A DNA stretch of 64,000 nt, taken from the NCBI GenBank assembly GCA_017503325.1, contig JAFVTI010000038.1, positions 50,428 through 114,427 on the forward strand. Direction: 5' to 3'. The translations under genes and the position numbers were made by a program. Under the pieces are notes generated by a model. It had not been told where the DNA came from, searched no databases, and was given only the letters and a program-made list of their open reading frames with translations. How positions within the stretch are numbered: the stretch's first letter is position 1; each line of letters starts with the position of its first letter. This DNA comes from Clostridia bacterium. Lineage in GTDB: Bacteria > Bacillota > Clostridia > Oscillospirales > CAG-272. Of this stretch, positions 8,556 through 17,611 are shown piece after piece.

Positions 8556-9950
8556 ATGAAAAAAATTCTATTCTTTTTCTGTATTATTCTGATTTTTACC
8601 ACGCTGATCTCCTGCAGCGACCTTTCGCGCCTGCAAGCACCGGCAGTGGATATCAGCACGCCCCCCGAAACAGCGGCCGAGGCACTTGCATACATGGACG
8701 CACAGCTTTCAGCGCAGAAAAGCTACCGCGCAGACGGAACGACCGAATTCATTCTGTATACGCAAGGCATTCGGGTACGCAGCGAGATGGAAAACGTGAC
8801 GATCGAGGACGTGGGCGAGCGGACAAGTGATTACTATTCTTACAGTCACGCCGACGGAACCATGCAGTTGGGCTCGCAAAAGTACGACGTTTTCACCGTT
8901 GAGGCATACTCCGAGGGCGTTGCATATTCATCGGTTGCGCAAAACAAAAAGAAGCGCAAATTACGCGCAAAAATGTCACTTCCCGCTTACATCGAATACC
9001 GCAATCAAGAGCAGGCCTTGCTGGATTTCGACTTTGCGAATTGCCAAAACGCCAATCTGGAAGCCACCGAAAAGGGCTATCTTGTCACCTGCTCCGGCTA
9101 TGGCGAGCAGGCTTTGCAGGATATGGCGGATATGACCGGCATTGCCGCGTTCAACGGCGACGTGCTGCAGGATATGCAGGTCACCTTTACGCTGGATCAA
9201 ATCTATCTGCCGCAAAATATCAGCCTGGAGCTGATCATCACAAGCGATAATTACTACAAGGAATACCCGCCCTATTTCCGCTTGGAGCTCAAATTCTCGG
9301 AGTACAACGAGGCTGAGCACATTACAAGGAACATTGAACCCGAGGATTACACCGAGGTCAAGGATCTGCGCCTGCTTGGCGAGCTGGAGCATCGGATCCT
9401 TGAGACGCTGGATCAAAAGAAGGGCGGCTTTACGAGAGAGCTTTCACACACGATCACGGTCGACGGCCAAAGCAGCACCGACACCGTGGTGGATACCGTA
9501 GCCACCTTTTCCAACACCGACAAGGGCTTTTCCTTCAAGGCCGAGCTGGAGGACGGTGACGTGGGCACCAAGGTGACCTATGGCGGCGGAGATCTGATCG
9601 GGCTTCCCGGTATCGCCGGCTCCAAGATCAACCGCATGAGCGACGAGCAGGCAAAGCAGACGCTGTCCGTGCTGATCAACGACCCTTCTTACGGATACGA
9701 CCCAACACGCGTGACCAACATTGAAAAGACCCGCAACGGCTATCTTGTCACGCTTGTCCCGTCCGAAACAAGCTTCCCCGAGCAGCTGGAGGGCTCGCTC
9801 GGTATTAACCTTGAGCAAGAGAGCGAGACCATTGAATTCGTGATCAAATGGGGCAAGATCACCAAGATCATCCACTCGTTTGACTCAACGGGAAAATTCA
9901 ACGGTCAAGAGATACAATATTCGGGTAATATCACCGTTACTTTTGATTAA
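8556..9950 (+). CDS. Lipoprotein of unknown function, first of a tandem pair
   Basis: Secreted lipoprotein of 464 residues. A signal peptide (MKKILFFFCIILIF) ends in the lipobox LISC with Cys20 as the lipidation site. The rest is hydrophilic and predicted extracellular, with no recognised catalytic motif. It is paralogous to the next gene: both contain a DDYYSY/SDYYSY patch, VEAY-x-(E/D)G(V/L)A, a K/R-rich stretch before a Y-x-x-YR motif, INDP near the C-terminal third and GYLVT followed by a mixed tail ending in (I/V)TF(D/E). The fold could be of the all-beta LppX/LolA-like kind found in many Firmicute lipoproteins, but this is only a guess. A GGGGGG ribosome site lies five bases before the ATG. 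Spacing of 16 bases to the next gene suggests one transcript. Confidence 0.85.
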   Translation: MKKILFFFCIILIFTTLISCSDLSRLQAPAVDISTPPETAAEALAYMDAQLSAQKSYRADGTTEFILYTQGIRVRSEMENVTIEDVGERTSDYYSYSHADGTMQLGSQKYDVFTVEAYSEGVAYSSVAQNKKKRKLRAKMSLPAYIEYRNQEQALLDFDFANCQNANLEATEKGYLVTCSGYGEQALQDMADMTGIAAFNGDVLQDMQVTFTLDQIYLPQNISLELIITSDNYYKEYPPYFRLELKFSEYNEAEHITRNIEPEDYTEVKDLRLLGELEHRILETLDQKKGGFTRELSHTITVDGQSSTDTVVDTVATFSNTDKGFSFKAELEDGDVGTKVTYGGGDLIGLPGIAGSKINRMSDEQAKQTLSVLINDPSYGYDPTRVTNIEKTRNGYLVTLVPSETSFPEQLEGSLGINLEQESETIEFVIKWGKITKIIHSFDSTGKFNGQEIQYSGNITVTFD

Positions 9951-9966
9951 ATAAAGGAGGACGACC

Positions 9967-11358
9967 ATGAAAAAAAGACTTTCCATCATTGCACTTTTAC
10001 TATTGTTTACGCTGATGCTTGCATCCTGCGACAGCCTTCTGGGTGTGCTCCCTGCCCCCTTGACGGCAAATGCGCTGGAGCGACGCGTCAATTTCAAAAT
10101 GAACGATTATAAAAACTATCGCGTTGATATTGAAATGAACTACACCACTTACGTGGGCGGCAAGCTTACGGGCACGGCCAAGGGCTTTATGATCGAGGAT
10201 CAGGGAGAAAAAAAGGATGACTACTACTCTTACATGGAGCTGCAGAACGAGGTCAAAAATGGCTCTGCCTCGATCCGTATCAGAACCGTGGAGGCATATT
10301 GTGACGGCCTTGCATTCTCGGTATTCGGCGACGGAACAGCTACACGCAGGCTGTATGCCGAAATGTCGGTCAAGGAATACAACGCATACAGACAGGGCGA
10401 GAGCGTGACCGAGCTGAATTTAGAGGATTGCAAAAGCGCGGATATGGAAAAAACCGCGAATGGGTACGTGCTCAAATATTCGGAATACACGCCCGGGGCG
10501 ATAGAGCAGTTTGCCCGTGCCTCGGGACTTGATCGGGACTTATTTGGCGAGGATCTCAAGGATCTGATCGTCACCATGGAGGTCAGCCACGACTACCTGC
10601 CTACCAAGGTCACGCTGGAGCTGGTGTTTGACGTAGAGGAGGGGGCCTACTATCAGCCCAAGGCGAGCATGACCATGACGTATTCGCAGTTTGGCGAGGC
10701 CGAGCGCGTTACAAAAGGATTGGATCCCGATAAATACACCCAAATTGAAAGCCTTTCCCTGCTCAAGGATCTGCAGCAGCTGATTGACGACAGAACGGAG
10801 GCCAAGAAGGGATCGTTCACTTACACCGCCTCGCAAAGCGCGTCACTCATGACACAAAGCGAGAAGCAGAATCAAACCAGCAAGGTCACCTTTGAACGCA
10901 CCAAGGACGGCTTGACCTACGCGATGGATGTTTCGGGTGATGGCGTGACAAGCTATCACGCAGAATACGCAAACGGTGAGCTGAGTACCGAAACCAACGG
11001 CACGACCAAAACCAGCAAAATGGGTGAGGAAAAGGCCGAAAAGACGATTGCAGAGTTGATCAACGACCCTGCCATGGGGTACAACGTAAGCTATATTTCC
11101 AACGTTGAAAAGACCGACACCGGCTATCTGGTCACCATGCTGGTCACCAAAAACAGCACCTTGGGGCGCAGCGTTGCAGCTTCGGGCGCAAGCTTTGGCA
11201 GCGGCACGCACACCATAGAATTCGTGCTGGACGGTGACGAGCTGAAATCCATGACCGTGAATTACAAAGCGCAGGGCGGCGTCACCATTGATATGGGATG
11301 GAATACCTCAATGGCAACGCTGCACGTAAACGGCAGTATTTCTGTCACGTTTGAATAA
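9967..11358 (+). CDS. Lipoprotein of unknown function, second of a tandem pair
   Basis: Lipoprotein of 463 residues with signal peptide and lipobox LASC (Cys21). It is a diverged duplicate of the preceding gene, nearly identical in length and with the same order of conserved patches (DDYYSYMEL, VEAYCDGLAFS, YNAYRQG, INDPAMGYN, GYLVTML). The two differ strongly in sequence elsewhere, so the duplication is old or the pair evolves fast. A GGAGG ribosome site lies just before the ATG. A strong terminator follows the stop by 13 bases, ending the two-gene unit before the mgtE promoter. No function is assigned; a role at the cell envelope follows from the signal peptide only. Confidence 0.85.
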   Translation: MKKRLSIIALLLLFTLMLASCDSLLGVLPAPLTANALERRVNFKMNDYKNYRVDIEMNYTTYVGGKLTGTAKGFMIEDQGEKKDDYYSYMELQNEVKNGSASIRIRTVEAYCDGLAFSVFGDGTATRRLYAEMSVKEYNAYRQGESVTELNLEDCKSADMEKTANGYVLKYSEYTPGAIEQFARASGLDRDLFGEDLKDLIVTMEVSHDYLPTKVTLELVFDVEEGAYYQPKASMTMTYSQFGEAERVTKGLDPDKYTQIESLSLLKDLQQLIDDRTEAKKGSFTYTASQSASLMTQSEKQNQTSKVTFERTKDGLTYAMDVSGDGVTSYHAEYANGELSTETNGTTKTSKMGEEKAEKTIAELINDPAMGYNVSYISNVEKTDTGYLVTMLVTKNSTLGRSVAASGASFGSGTHTIEFVLDGDELKSMTVNYKAQGGVTIDMGWNTSMATLHVNGSISVTFE

Positions 11359-11371
11359 ATCAAAAACGCTT

Positions 11372-11402
11372 CCCCTGCCGCACATGCGGCAGGGGATTTT
11401 TG
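11372..11402 (+). terminator. Rho-independent terminator after the lipoprotein pair
   Basis: A perfect 10-bp GC-rich stem (CCCCTGCCGC and its complement) has an ACAT loop and is followed by ATTTTTG. Confidence 0.92.
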
Positions 11403-11415
11403 TCCATTTTTGCCG

Positions 11416-11444
11416 TTGACAAGATCGCATCGCGGTGCTATAAT
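11416..11444 (+). promoter_or_regulatory. Promoter of mgtE
   Basis: Consensus TTGACA and TATAAT have a 17-base spacer. The transcript would start near 11451, leaving a leader of only about 18 bases. This rules out the upstream in-frame starts of mgtE and leaves no room for an M-box riboswitch. Confidence 0.85.
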
Positions 11445-11468
11445 GAGAATGGTATGGAAGGGCTAATT

Positions 11469-13136
11469 ATGCCCTATACTAATACACACGAAAGCGGGGT
11501 GACTCTCTTGCAAGAAAACAAGGACAAGGAGCTGGACGAGCTCGAAGAGAATCAAAAGCAAAGCACATACCAACAAGAACCGCCCGCACCCCGACAGTGT
11601 GAGAATGAAGACGAGCAAGAGAGAGCCGAGCGCGCTTTGGACGAGCAGTTTGAGCGCGAGGAGCAGGAGCAGGAGCGAGAGGTCGAGCAGGACGAGCAGG
11701 CCTTGGCCGAGGACGAAATGCCCGACTCCTACGAGGAGATCATCGAGGACACCTTCGAGAGCTTGGAAGATCTTCTTGACAACAAAAAATACGCTGATTT
11801 CGTGCGCGAGCTGGAAAAGCTCAACCCGATCGACGCCGCGGATTTCTTTGAAAATCTGCCCCCCAAGCGAATCCCCGCCGTGTTCCGTCTGCTCAAAAAG
11901 GACAGCGCGGCCGAGGTTTTTGCCGAGCTGGACGTGCCCATTCAGGAGCGCATCATCTCGGCTATGACTGACCGAGAGATCTCGGTTATCGTAGAAGATT
12001 TGTTCCTTGACGACGCGGTTGACATGCTTTCCGAAATGCCTGCCAACATCGTGCGCCGCATCAAAAAGAACACCACGCCCGAAACGCGTGCGCAGATCAA
12101 CCGTCTGCTTGCCTACCCCGAGGACAGTGCGGGCAGCGTTATGACCTCCGAGTTTGTGGACCTGCGCAAGTCCATGACCGTTTCCGAGGCCATCAAGCAC
12201 ATCAGACAGACCGGTATTGACAAGGAAACCGTATATACCGCCTACGTAGTGGACGACCGCCGCATCCTGGAGGGCATTGTTTCCTTCAAGGATCTGCTGT
12301 TCTCTCCCCGTGATGCGCTGATTTGCGACATCATGGAGCCCAATATCATTTACGCAAACACGCTGGACGACCAGGAGACGGTTGCTGACATCATTGCAAA
12401 GTACAACCTGCTCTCGCTGCCCATCGTGGACCGCGAGTCTCGCCTTGTCGGTATCGTCACCGTCGACGATGCGTTGGACGTCTTGGAAGAAGAGACCACC
12501 GAGGACATTGAAAAAATGGCGGCAATTTTGCCGACCGACAAGCCCTATATGCGTACGAGCGTTTGGGAGAACTTTACCAAGCGTATTCCGTGGCTGCTGC
12601 TTCTGATGCTGACTGCGACCTTTACCGGTACCATCATCACCATGCTGGAGGGCAAAATCGACGCGCTGGACTTCCCTCTTGTGCTTTCCCTTTCTGCGTT
12701 TATTCCCATGCTGATGAGCACGGGCGGTAACGCGGGCGGACAGTCGTCCGTTACGGTGATTCGTGCGCTTTCGCTGGGCGAGATTGAGCCCAAGGACATT
12801 TTGCGCGTGGTCTGGAAGGAGCTGCGCATTGCTTGCCTGTGCGGCTTGACGGTATTCGTTGCGTGCTTTGTCAAGACCTGGGCGATCGACTGCAAGTTCC
12901 GCACCGAGCCCGAGTATCTGATGATCGCGTTGGCGGTCAGCGCGACCGTGTTTGTGGCAATCGTGCTGGCAAAGCTGATCGGAGCCATGCTGCCGATTGG
13001 CGCGAAGGTGATCAAGCTTGACCCCTCGGTCATGGCATCGCCGTTTATTACGACCATCGTGGACACGCTGACGCTGCTGGTCTATTTCCTTATCGTCATT
13101 TACCTGCTGGTGCCCCAGATGGCAGCGGTGATGTAA
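11469..13136 (+). CDS. mgtE: Magnesium transporter MgtE
   Basis: Mg2+ channel of the inner membrane, gated by internal Mg2+. The 555 residues are: an acidic, Glu/Gln-rich N-terminal extension of about 90 residues; the MgtE N domain (ADFFENLPPKRIPAVFRLL); two CBS domains (about 220-345); and a C-terminal membrane domain with five segments containing the pore signature MLMSTGGNAGGQSS. MgtE is usually near 450 residues, so the acidic extension is extra. The start at ATG 11469 has GGAAGGG six bases upstream and lies after the predicted transcript start; TTG 11508 with GGGGTG before it is the alternative. Copy B of the palindromic element follows and supplies a terminator. Confidence 0.95.
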   Translation: MPYTNTHESGVTLLQENKDKELDELEENQKQSTYQQEPPAPRQCENEDEQERAERALDEQFEREEQEQEREVEQDEQALAEDEMPDSYEEIIEDTFESLEDLLDNKKYADFVRELEKLNPIDAADFFENLPPKRIPAVFRLLKKDSAAEVFAELDVPIQERIISAMTDREISVIVEDLFLDDAVDMLSEMPANIVRRIKKNTTPETRAQINRLLAYPEDSAGSVMTSEFVDLRKSMTVSEAIKHIRQTGIDKETVYTAYVVDDRRILEGIVSFKDLLFSPRDALICDIMEPNIIYANTLDDQETVADIIAKYNLLSLPIVDRESRLVGIVTVDDALDVLEEETTEDIEKMAAILPTDKPYMRTSVWENFTKRIPWLLLLMLTATFTGTIITMLEGKIDALDFPLVLSLSAFIPMLMSTGGNAGGQSSVTVIRALSLGEIEPKDILRVVWKELRIACLCGLTVFVACFVKTWAIDCKFRTEPEYLMIALAVSATVFVAIVLAKLIGAMLPIGAKVIKLDPSVMASPFITTIVDTLTLLVYFLIVIYLLVPQMAAVM

Positions 13137-13142
13137 GCAATT

Positions 13143-13580
13143 GCTCTCACAGGATGAAAGTTTTTGCGTCGCTCCCCCCGACGGACCACTTTCACAGGAT
13201 GAAAGTTTTCGCCCGCCTTCACCACAGTGGATCACTCTCACAGGATGAAAGTTTTTGCGTCGCTTTTTTCAAAAAGCGACCAGGTCGAGGGCAGCGCCCT
13301 CGTCGCCTCCGCAGAGGCGAAACATGCTCGGCGTTTTTGGTTCTTTTTGCGCCCGAGGTGCCAAAAAGAACGGAGAGAATCACCTCAATGTAAAACATAA
13401 GGGAGCTACCTTGCATAGGTAACTCCCTTTTTTGTTTATGTGAGAAAATCGTTTCCGTTCTTTTTGGCAAAATTGCCGCAAAAAGAACCAAAAACGGCGG
13501 TATGCGGGGCGTTGCCCCGAACCCCAGTCGCTTTTTGAAAAAAGCGACGCAAAAACTTTCATAAGTGGGTCGTCCGTATG
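13143..13580 (+). repeat. Terminator-bearing palindromic element, copy B
   Basis: Gene-free stretch between mgtE and the FAD protein gene. It begins with three partial direct copies of a CTCTCACAGGATGAAAGTTTT-like end sequence (starting near 13146, 13190 and 13236), then runs as a nested palindrome: GTCGC-ttttttcaaaaa-GCGAC, GAGGGC-ag-GCCCTC, GGTTCTTTTTGCG, AAAAAGAACGG, a central hairpin, then the same parts inverted, ending with GTCGC-tttttgaaaaaa-GCGAC and AACTTTCAT. It matches copy A (5925-6344, minus) part by part and has the same orientation relative to the gene it follows. Confidence 0.8.
13399..13433 (+). terminator. Rho-independent terminator inside element copy B
   Basis: A 13-bp stem at 13399-13411 and 13417-13429 with one G-U pair and a TGCAT loop is followed on plus by a T-run. 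It is placed to end the mgtE transcript. Confidence 0.75.
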
Positions 13581-13607
13581 GTAACGGTCATCCGCGTATT
13601 TACGCGT

Positions 13608-14984
13608 TCACTTCCCTGCCGTGATCTTATCTGCGACGTAAATGCCCATGGCACCGCTCTGAGACAAGCCTCTGGTAATGCCGCTGCCGTCACCGATCAG
13701 GTATACGCCATCCATGATCTCAAAGTTCTCGTTGTGCTTCGGTCTGATCGAATAGTACTTATTCTCACAGCCATACAGCAGCGTGTCGTCGTTGGCGCAG
13801 CCGGGCGCCACCTTATCCAACGCATAAATGGTCTCGATGATATTGGTCAGTGCTCTGTAAGGCATTACCACGCTCAAATCTCCCGGGAATGCCTGCAGCG
13901 TCGGTCTGACCGTGCTCTGCGAGAGTCTGTGTGCGTTGGTTCTTCTGCCTCTGATCAGATCGCCGAATCTCTGCACCATGATGTTGCCCTCTGCGGCAAA
14001 GTTGGTGTTTCTTGCAATGTTCTCGGCATACTCGGTAGGCTTCTGGAAGTCGCCGTCAAAGTGGATGGACGACAAAATTGCAAAGTTGCAGTTCTCGGTC
14101 TTCTTCTCGGGCTGCGCAAACGAGTGGCCGTTTGCCGTGATCACGCCGTGGTTATTCTCTGCCGATACAAGACCGCCCTGGTTAAAGCAGAACATTCTGG
14201 TTCTGTCCTCAAACGTCTTGGTACGGTACAGGATCTTGGGCTCGTAGATCTGCGACGAGAATTCGCGCCAAATGATATCCTTCATCTCCACGCGCACGCC
14301 GATATCCACCGAGTTTGCATCCATGCGGATATCAAACTTCTTGCAGGTGCGGATCACGAAATCCGAGCCGCTGCGGCCGGTCGAAATGACGATCTTGCCT
14401 GCCTGCAGCACCTCAGCCTCTTTGCTGCCTCTTTTATGTGTAACGGCATAGCAGCCGTCCTGTTTGTCAATTTCAAGCACCTCTGTCAGATCTCTCATCT
14501 CCACGCCGTTTTCCTCCAGCGCGTCGATCAGGCTCTGCATGGTGGCAAAGTTCTTGTCCGTTCCAAGATGGCGCACGTTCATGTCCAAGAGTCTCAGATT
14601 GTTCTGCAGGCACTTGAGCTTGAGTTCCTCGTTGGAATGGTACATGGGCGGATAATCATCGGCAAACTGCTCAAGGATGCTATCCACCTGGTTGATATAG
14701 TACATAGCCAGGTCTTCACCAAGCTCCTCGCCCATCGTACCGCCGTATGCGGTACCCAAATTGAATTTACCGTCCGAAAACGCGCCTGCACCCGCATATC
14801 CGCTGGTAATGCTGCACACCTTGCAGTGGATGCACTTCTGGTTCTTGCCTGCGGGACAGTGACGCTTGGACAGAGAAAGTCCCTTCTCAAGGATCACGAT
14901 TTTCAGTTCAGGATTGTTGACGATCGCACGGTATGCCGCCATCAGGCCGCCGATACCGCCGCCGATAATTGCTATATCATACAT
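13608..14984 (-). CDS. FAD-dependent dehydrogenase (COG2509-like)
   Basis: Predicted flavoprotein oxidoreductase of 458 residues. The N-terminus MYDIAIIGGGIGG is a dinucleotide-binding GxGxxG loop for FAD, followed by an acidic end (ILEKG). A conserved cysteine cluster, CPAGKNQKCIHCKVC, precedes the GAGAFSDGKFN motif; this arrangement is typical of the uncharacterised FAD-dependent dehydrogenase family COG2509. A second FAD contact, YLIGDGSG, lies near the C-terminus. The substrate is unknown; the cysteines might hold a metal or be redox active. The start at ATG 14984 fits a GGAG seven bases upstream and gives the usual N-terminus. It lies alone between two terminator-type structures. Confidence 0.88.
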   Translation of the reverse strand: MYDIAIIGGGIGGLMAAYRAIVNNPELKIVILEKGLSLSKRHCPAGKNQKCIHCKVCSITSGYAGAGAFSDGKFNLGTAYGGTMGEELGEDLAMYYINQVDSILEQFADDYPPMYHSNEELKLKCLQNNLRLLDMNVRHLGTDKNFATMQSLIDALEENGVEMRDLTEVLEIDKQDGCYAVTHKRGSKEAEVLQAGKIVISTGRSGSDFVIRTCKKFDIRMDANSVDIGVRVEMKDIIWREFSSQIYEPKILYRTKTFEDRTRMFCFNQGGLVSAENNHGVITANGHSFAQPEKKTENCNFAILSSIHFDGDFQKPTEYAENIARNTNFAAEGNIMVQRFGDLIRGRRTNAHRLSQSTVRPTLQAFPGDLSVVMPYRALTNIIETIYALDKVAPGCANDDTLLYGCENKYYSIRPKHNENFEIMDGVYLIGDGSGITRGLSQSGAMGIYVADKITAGK

Positions 14985-15015
14985 AATTCTTCTCCAAATC
15001 AAATTCAATAGACGC

Positions 15016-15046
15016 GAAAATACGGGGCGGTCATTGGCCGCCCCGT
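15016..15046 (-). terminator. Terminator of the ribosomal operon
   Basis: A 9-bp perfect stem, ACGGGGCGG at 15022-15030 with 15038-15046, has a 7-base loop and is followed on minus by ATTTTCGCG. It lies 16 bases after the rplQ stop. Confidence 0.75.
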
Positions 15047-15061
15047 GTGTTGATTAAAGGA

Positions 15062-15409
15062 TTAGTCCTTAATCAGGGTGATGATAGCCATCTCTGCTGC
15101 GTCACCGCGGCGAGGGCCGGTCTTCAGAATTCTGGTGTAACCACCGTTACGATCTGCATACGCAGGAGCGATTTCGCTGAACAGCTTGGTTACAACGTCC
15201 TCCTTGGTAATGTATGCCAGAGCCGCACGACGGCTTGCAAGTGTATTCTTCTTTCCCAGCGTGATCATCTTTTCTGCAACGGAACGGACTTCCTTCGCTC
15301 TTGCGAGAGTGGTCTCAACCTGGCCGTTCTCGAGCAGCAGGGTGACCATACCGCGAAGCATAGCTTTTCTATGATCGGTCGTTCTGCCGAGTTTTCTGGA
15401 TGCGGGCAT
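15062..15409 (-). CDS. rplQ: 50S ribosomal protein L17
   Basis: Structural protein of the large subunit near the exit tunnel, 115 residues, the normal bacterial length. It begins with the family N-terminus ([20 protein letters not shown]) and ends with the conserved [19 protein letters not shown]. It is the last gene of the alpha part of the operon, 51 bases after rpoA, as in most bacteria. A terminator follows. Confidence 0.98.
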   Translation of the reverse strand: MPASRKLGRTTDHRKAMLRGMVTLLLENGQVETTLARAKEVRSVAEKMITLGKKNTLASRRAALAYITKEDVVTKLFSEIAPAYADRNGGYTRILKTGPRRGDAAEMAIITLIKD

Positions 15410-15460
15410 TGCCTTATCCCTCCTTCTGCTAAACTACTTAAACTTATTGCTGCTTTTGGC

Positions 15461-16435
15461 TTATTCTTCTTCTCTCTTGAGATCAAGCCCCAGGGAGTGC
15501 AGCTTCTGGATAACTTCTTCAAGCGATTTCTTACCAAGGTTACGGACTCTGATCATCTCTTCCTCGGTACGGTTGGTCAAATCTTCTACAGTATCAATGC
15601 CTGCGCGCTTCAAGCAGTTGAAGCTACGTACAGACATGTCAAGCTCCTCAATGGTCATCTCAAGGACTTTTTCCTTCTTGGTCTCTTCTCTCTCGACCAT
15701 AATCTCTGCCTTCTTTGCTTCATCAGACAAATCCACAAACAGGTTGAGATGCTCGTTGAGAATCTTGGCCCCGAGCGAAATCGCTTCCTTGGCGGTGATC
15801 GTGCCGTTTGTCAGGACGTTGAGCGTGAGCTTGTCGTAGTCGGTGTTGTTACCAACTCTGGTGCTCTCGGTCTCATAGCTTACCTGGTAAACGGGGGTGT
15901 AAATCGAATCGGTGTAAATCGTTCCGATGGGCGCGGAAGTGTTCATGCCCAACAGTTCGTTGTGCAGCTGCTTGTTGCGCTCCTGGGAAACGTAGCCTCT
16001 GCCGCTGCCAAAGGTCAATTCCATGTAGAATCTCTCGTTGGATGCAACAGTTGCCAGATGATGATCGGGATTCAGAATTTCAATGTCGGAATCCTGCTTG
16101 ATGTCACCTGCGGTAACAACGTGCTCACCCGCTACGTCAATGATCACGGTCTTGGGACCGGAGCAATAGAGCTTTGCGGTGATTCCCTTTACATTGAGAA
16201 CGATTTCCGTAATATCTTCTTTTACGCCCTTAATGGTTCCGAACTCGTGCTGTGCGCCGTCAATCTTGATGTTGGTGACTGCAACGCCGGGCAGAGAGCT
16301 CAAAAGTACTCTGCGCAGGGAGTTTCCCAGCGTAGTACCGAAGCCTCTTTCCAAAGGTTCAACGATAAATGTTCCGCTTGTTCCGTCTTCACTTTCGTCG
16401 ACGGTGAAAATATTAGGCTTTTCAATCTCAATCAT
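15461..16435 (-). CDS. rpoA: DNA-directed RNA polymerase subunit alpha
   Basis: Alpha subunit of RNA polymerase, 324 residues. The N-terminal assembly domain carries [20 protein letters not shown], the dimer motif, and the C-terminal domain that contacts UP elements and activators carries [12 protein letters not shown] and [11 protein letters not shown]. It lies between rpsD and rplQ as usual. The 116-base gap before it is longer than most in this operon and holds a hairpin (16501-16537). Confidence 0.98.
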   Translation of the reverse strand: MIEIEKPNIFTVDESEDGTSGTFIVEPLERGFGTTLGNSLRRVLLSSLPGVAVTNIKIDGAQHEFGTIKGVKEDITEIVLNVKGITAKLYCSGPKTVIIDVAGEHVVTAGDIKQDSDIEILNPDHHLATVASNERFYMELTFGSGRGYVSQERNKQLHNELLGMNTSAPIGTIYTDSIYTPVYQVSYETESTRVGNNTDYDKLTLNVLTNGTITAKEAISLGAKILNEHLNLFVDLSDEAKKAEIMVEREETKKEKVLEMTIEELDMSVRSFNCLKRAGIDTVEDLTNRTEEEMIRVRNLGKKSLEEVIQKLHSLGLDLKREEE

Positions 16436-16500
16436 TCCAAATAATTCCTCCTCATAAAATTTTGAAAGTATACCTTTTTACACGGATATACCCGCGTTGA

Positions 16501-16537
16501 TTTGCGCAATATCGACCGTACTGTACGCTTGCGCAAA
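16501..16537 (-). other. Hairpin in the rpsD-rpoA gap
   Basis: TTTGCGCAA at 16501-16509 pairs perfectly with TTGCGCAAA at 16529-16537 across a 19-base loop. It lies between the rpsD stop and the rpoA ribosome site. No T-run follows on minus, so it may be an RNA processing or protein-binding site rather than a terminator. Confidence 0.45.
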
Positions 16538-16551
16538 AGCCAACGACAGTA

Positions 16552-17172
16552 TTACTTGGAATAGAGCTCGACGATCAGCTGCTCGTTGAAGTCGAAGTCG
16601 ATGTCTTCTCTTGCGGGAAGAGCAACAACCTTACCGCAAAGGTTTGCAGCATCGGTTTCCAGCCACTTGGGAACGATTACATTCTTTTCGGTCATAGCCT
16701 TGAACTTGTCGGAAGAACGGCTTGCTTCCTTCACAGCGATCACGTCACCTGCCTTAACGATCAGAGAAGGAATGTTGACCTTCTTACCGTTTACGGTGAA
16801 GTGTGCGTGCAGAACGAGCTGACGAGCGTCTCTGCGAGACTCTGCAAAGCCCAGTCTGTAAACAACGTTGTCAAGTCTTCTTTCCAGCAGAAGCAGCAGG
16901 TTTTCGCCGGTCATACCTTCCTTGCGAGCTGCCTCATCGTAGTAGTTCTTGAACTGCTTCTCAAGAACACCGTAGTATCTCTTGGTTGTCTGCTTTTCGC
17001 GGAGCTGCAGACCGTACTCTCTCATCTTCTTCTTAGCTGCACCGTGCTGACCGGGAGCGGTTGCTCTGCGATCCAGAGCGCACTTGCCGGAAAGGCAGCG
17101 ATCGCCCTTCAGATAAAGCTTCTTGCCCTCTCTGCGGCACAGCTTACATGCAGGACCTGTATATCTTGCCAT
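16552..17172 (-). CDS. rpsD: 30S ribosomal protein S4, zinc-binding form
   Basis: Primary 16S rRNA-binding protein of the small subunit body, 206 residues. The N-terminus carries Cys9, Cys12, Cys26 and Cys31, the zinc-binding (C+) pattern seen in Clostridia and lost in Bacillus subtilis S4. The central S4 RNA-binding domain ([30 protein letters not shown]) is intact. It sits between rpsK and rpoA in the alpha part of the operon. S4 is a known repressor of its own transcript in several bacteria. Confidence 0.98.
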   Translation of the reverse strand: MARYTGPACKLCRREGKKLYLKGDRCLSGKCALDRRATAPGQHGAAKKKMREYGLQLREKQTTKRYYGVLEKQFKNYYDEAARKEGMTGENLLLLLERRLDNVVYRLGFAESRRDARQLVLHAHFTVNGKKVNIPSLIVKAGDVIAVKEASRSSDKFKAMTEKNVIVPKWLETDAANLCGKVVALPAREDIDFDFNEQLIVELYSK

Positions 17173-17196
17173 AATTGCGTTACCTCCTGTGAAAAA

Positions 17197-17595
17197 TTAA
17201 ACGCGTCTGCGCTTGGGCGGTCTGCAACCGTTGTGGGGGATAGGAGTTACGTCTCTGATCAGAGTGATCTGGAGACCAACTGCTTCCAGTGCACGGATTG
17301 CGGATTCACGTCCCGAACCGGGGCCCTTTACATACACCTCTACGCTCTTCAGACCCTGATCGATCGCTGCCTTAGCTGCGGTCTCAGATGCGGACTGAGC
17401 TGCGAAGGGGGTGGACTTTCTGGAACCCTTGAAGCCGAGTTCACCGGCGGATGCCCAGGAAATGGCATTACCGTTGACGTCGGTGATAGTTACAATAGTG
17501 TTATTGAAGGTTGCCTGAATATGAACAACGCCCTTTTCGATATTCTTTTTCTCGCGGCGTCTCTTAACGACCTTCTTTGCAGCAACTTTTGCCAT
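17197..17595 (-). CDS. rpsK: 30S ribosomal protein S11
   Basis: Platform protein of the small subunit, 132 residues, lining the mRNA exit path. Family motifs visible are [44 protein letters not shown] and the C-terminal [15 protein letters not shown]. It lies between rpsM and rpsD with short gaps. Confidence 0.98.
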   Translation of the reverse strand: MAKVAAKKVVKRRREKKNIEKGVVHIQATFNNTIVTITDVNGNAISWASAGELGFKGSRKSTPFAAQSASETAAKAAIDQGLKSVEVYVKGPGSGRESAIRALEAVGLQITLIRDVTPIPHNGCRPPKRRRV

Positions 17596-17611
17596 ATTCT
17601 ATGCCACTCCT

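Noticed and set aside
11445..11468. M-box riboswitch before mgtE
   Set aside because: The leader is about 18 bases, so there is no room for it.
11463..13241. 592-codon minus open frame covering mgtE
   Set aside because: It is His/Gly/Val-rich and unlike any family, while the plus strand encodes MgtE with its pore motif. It arises from codon bias.
13219..13562. Small open frames inside the palindromic element
   Set aside because: They reflect the inverted repeats, are not shared in frame between the two copies and lack ribosome sites.
13578..15011. Plus-strand open frame over the FAD protein gene
   Set aside because: The minus frame encodes a flavoprotein with a complete dinucleotide-binding start and a good ribosome site.
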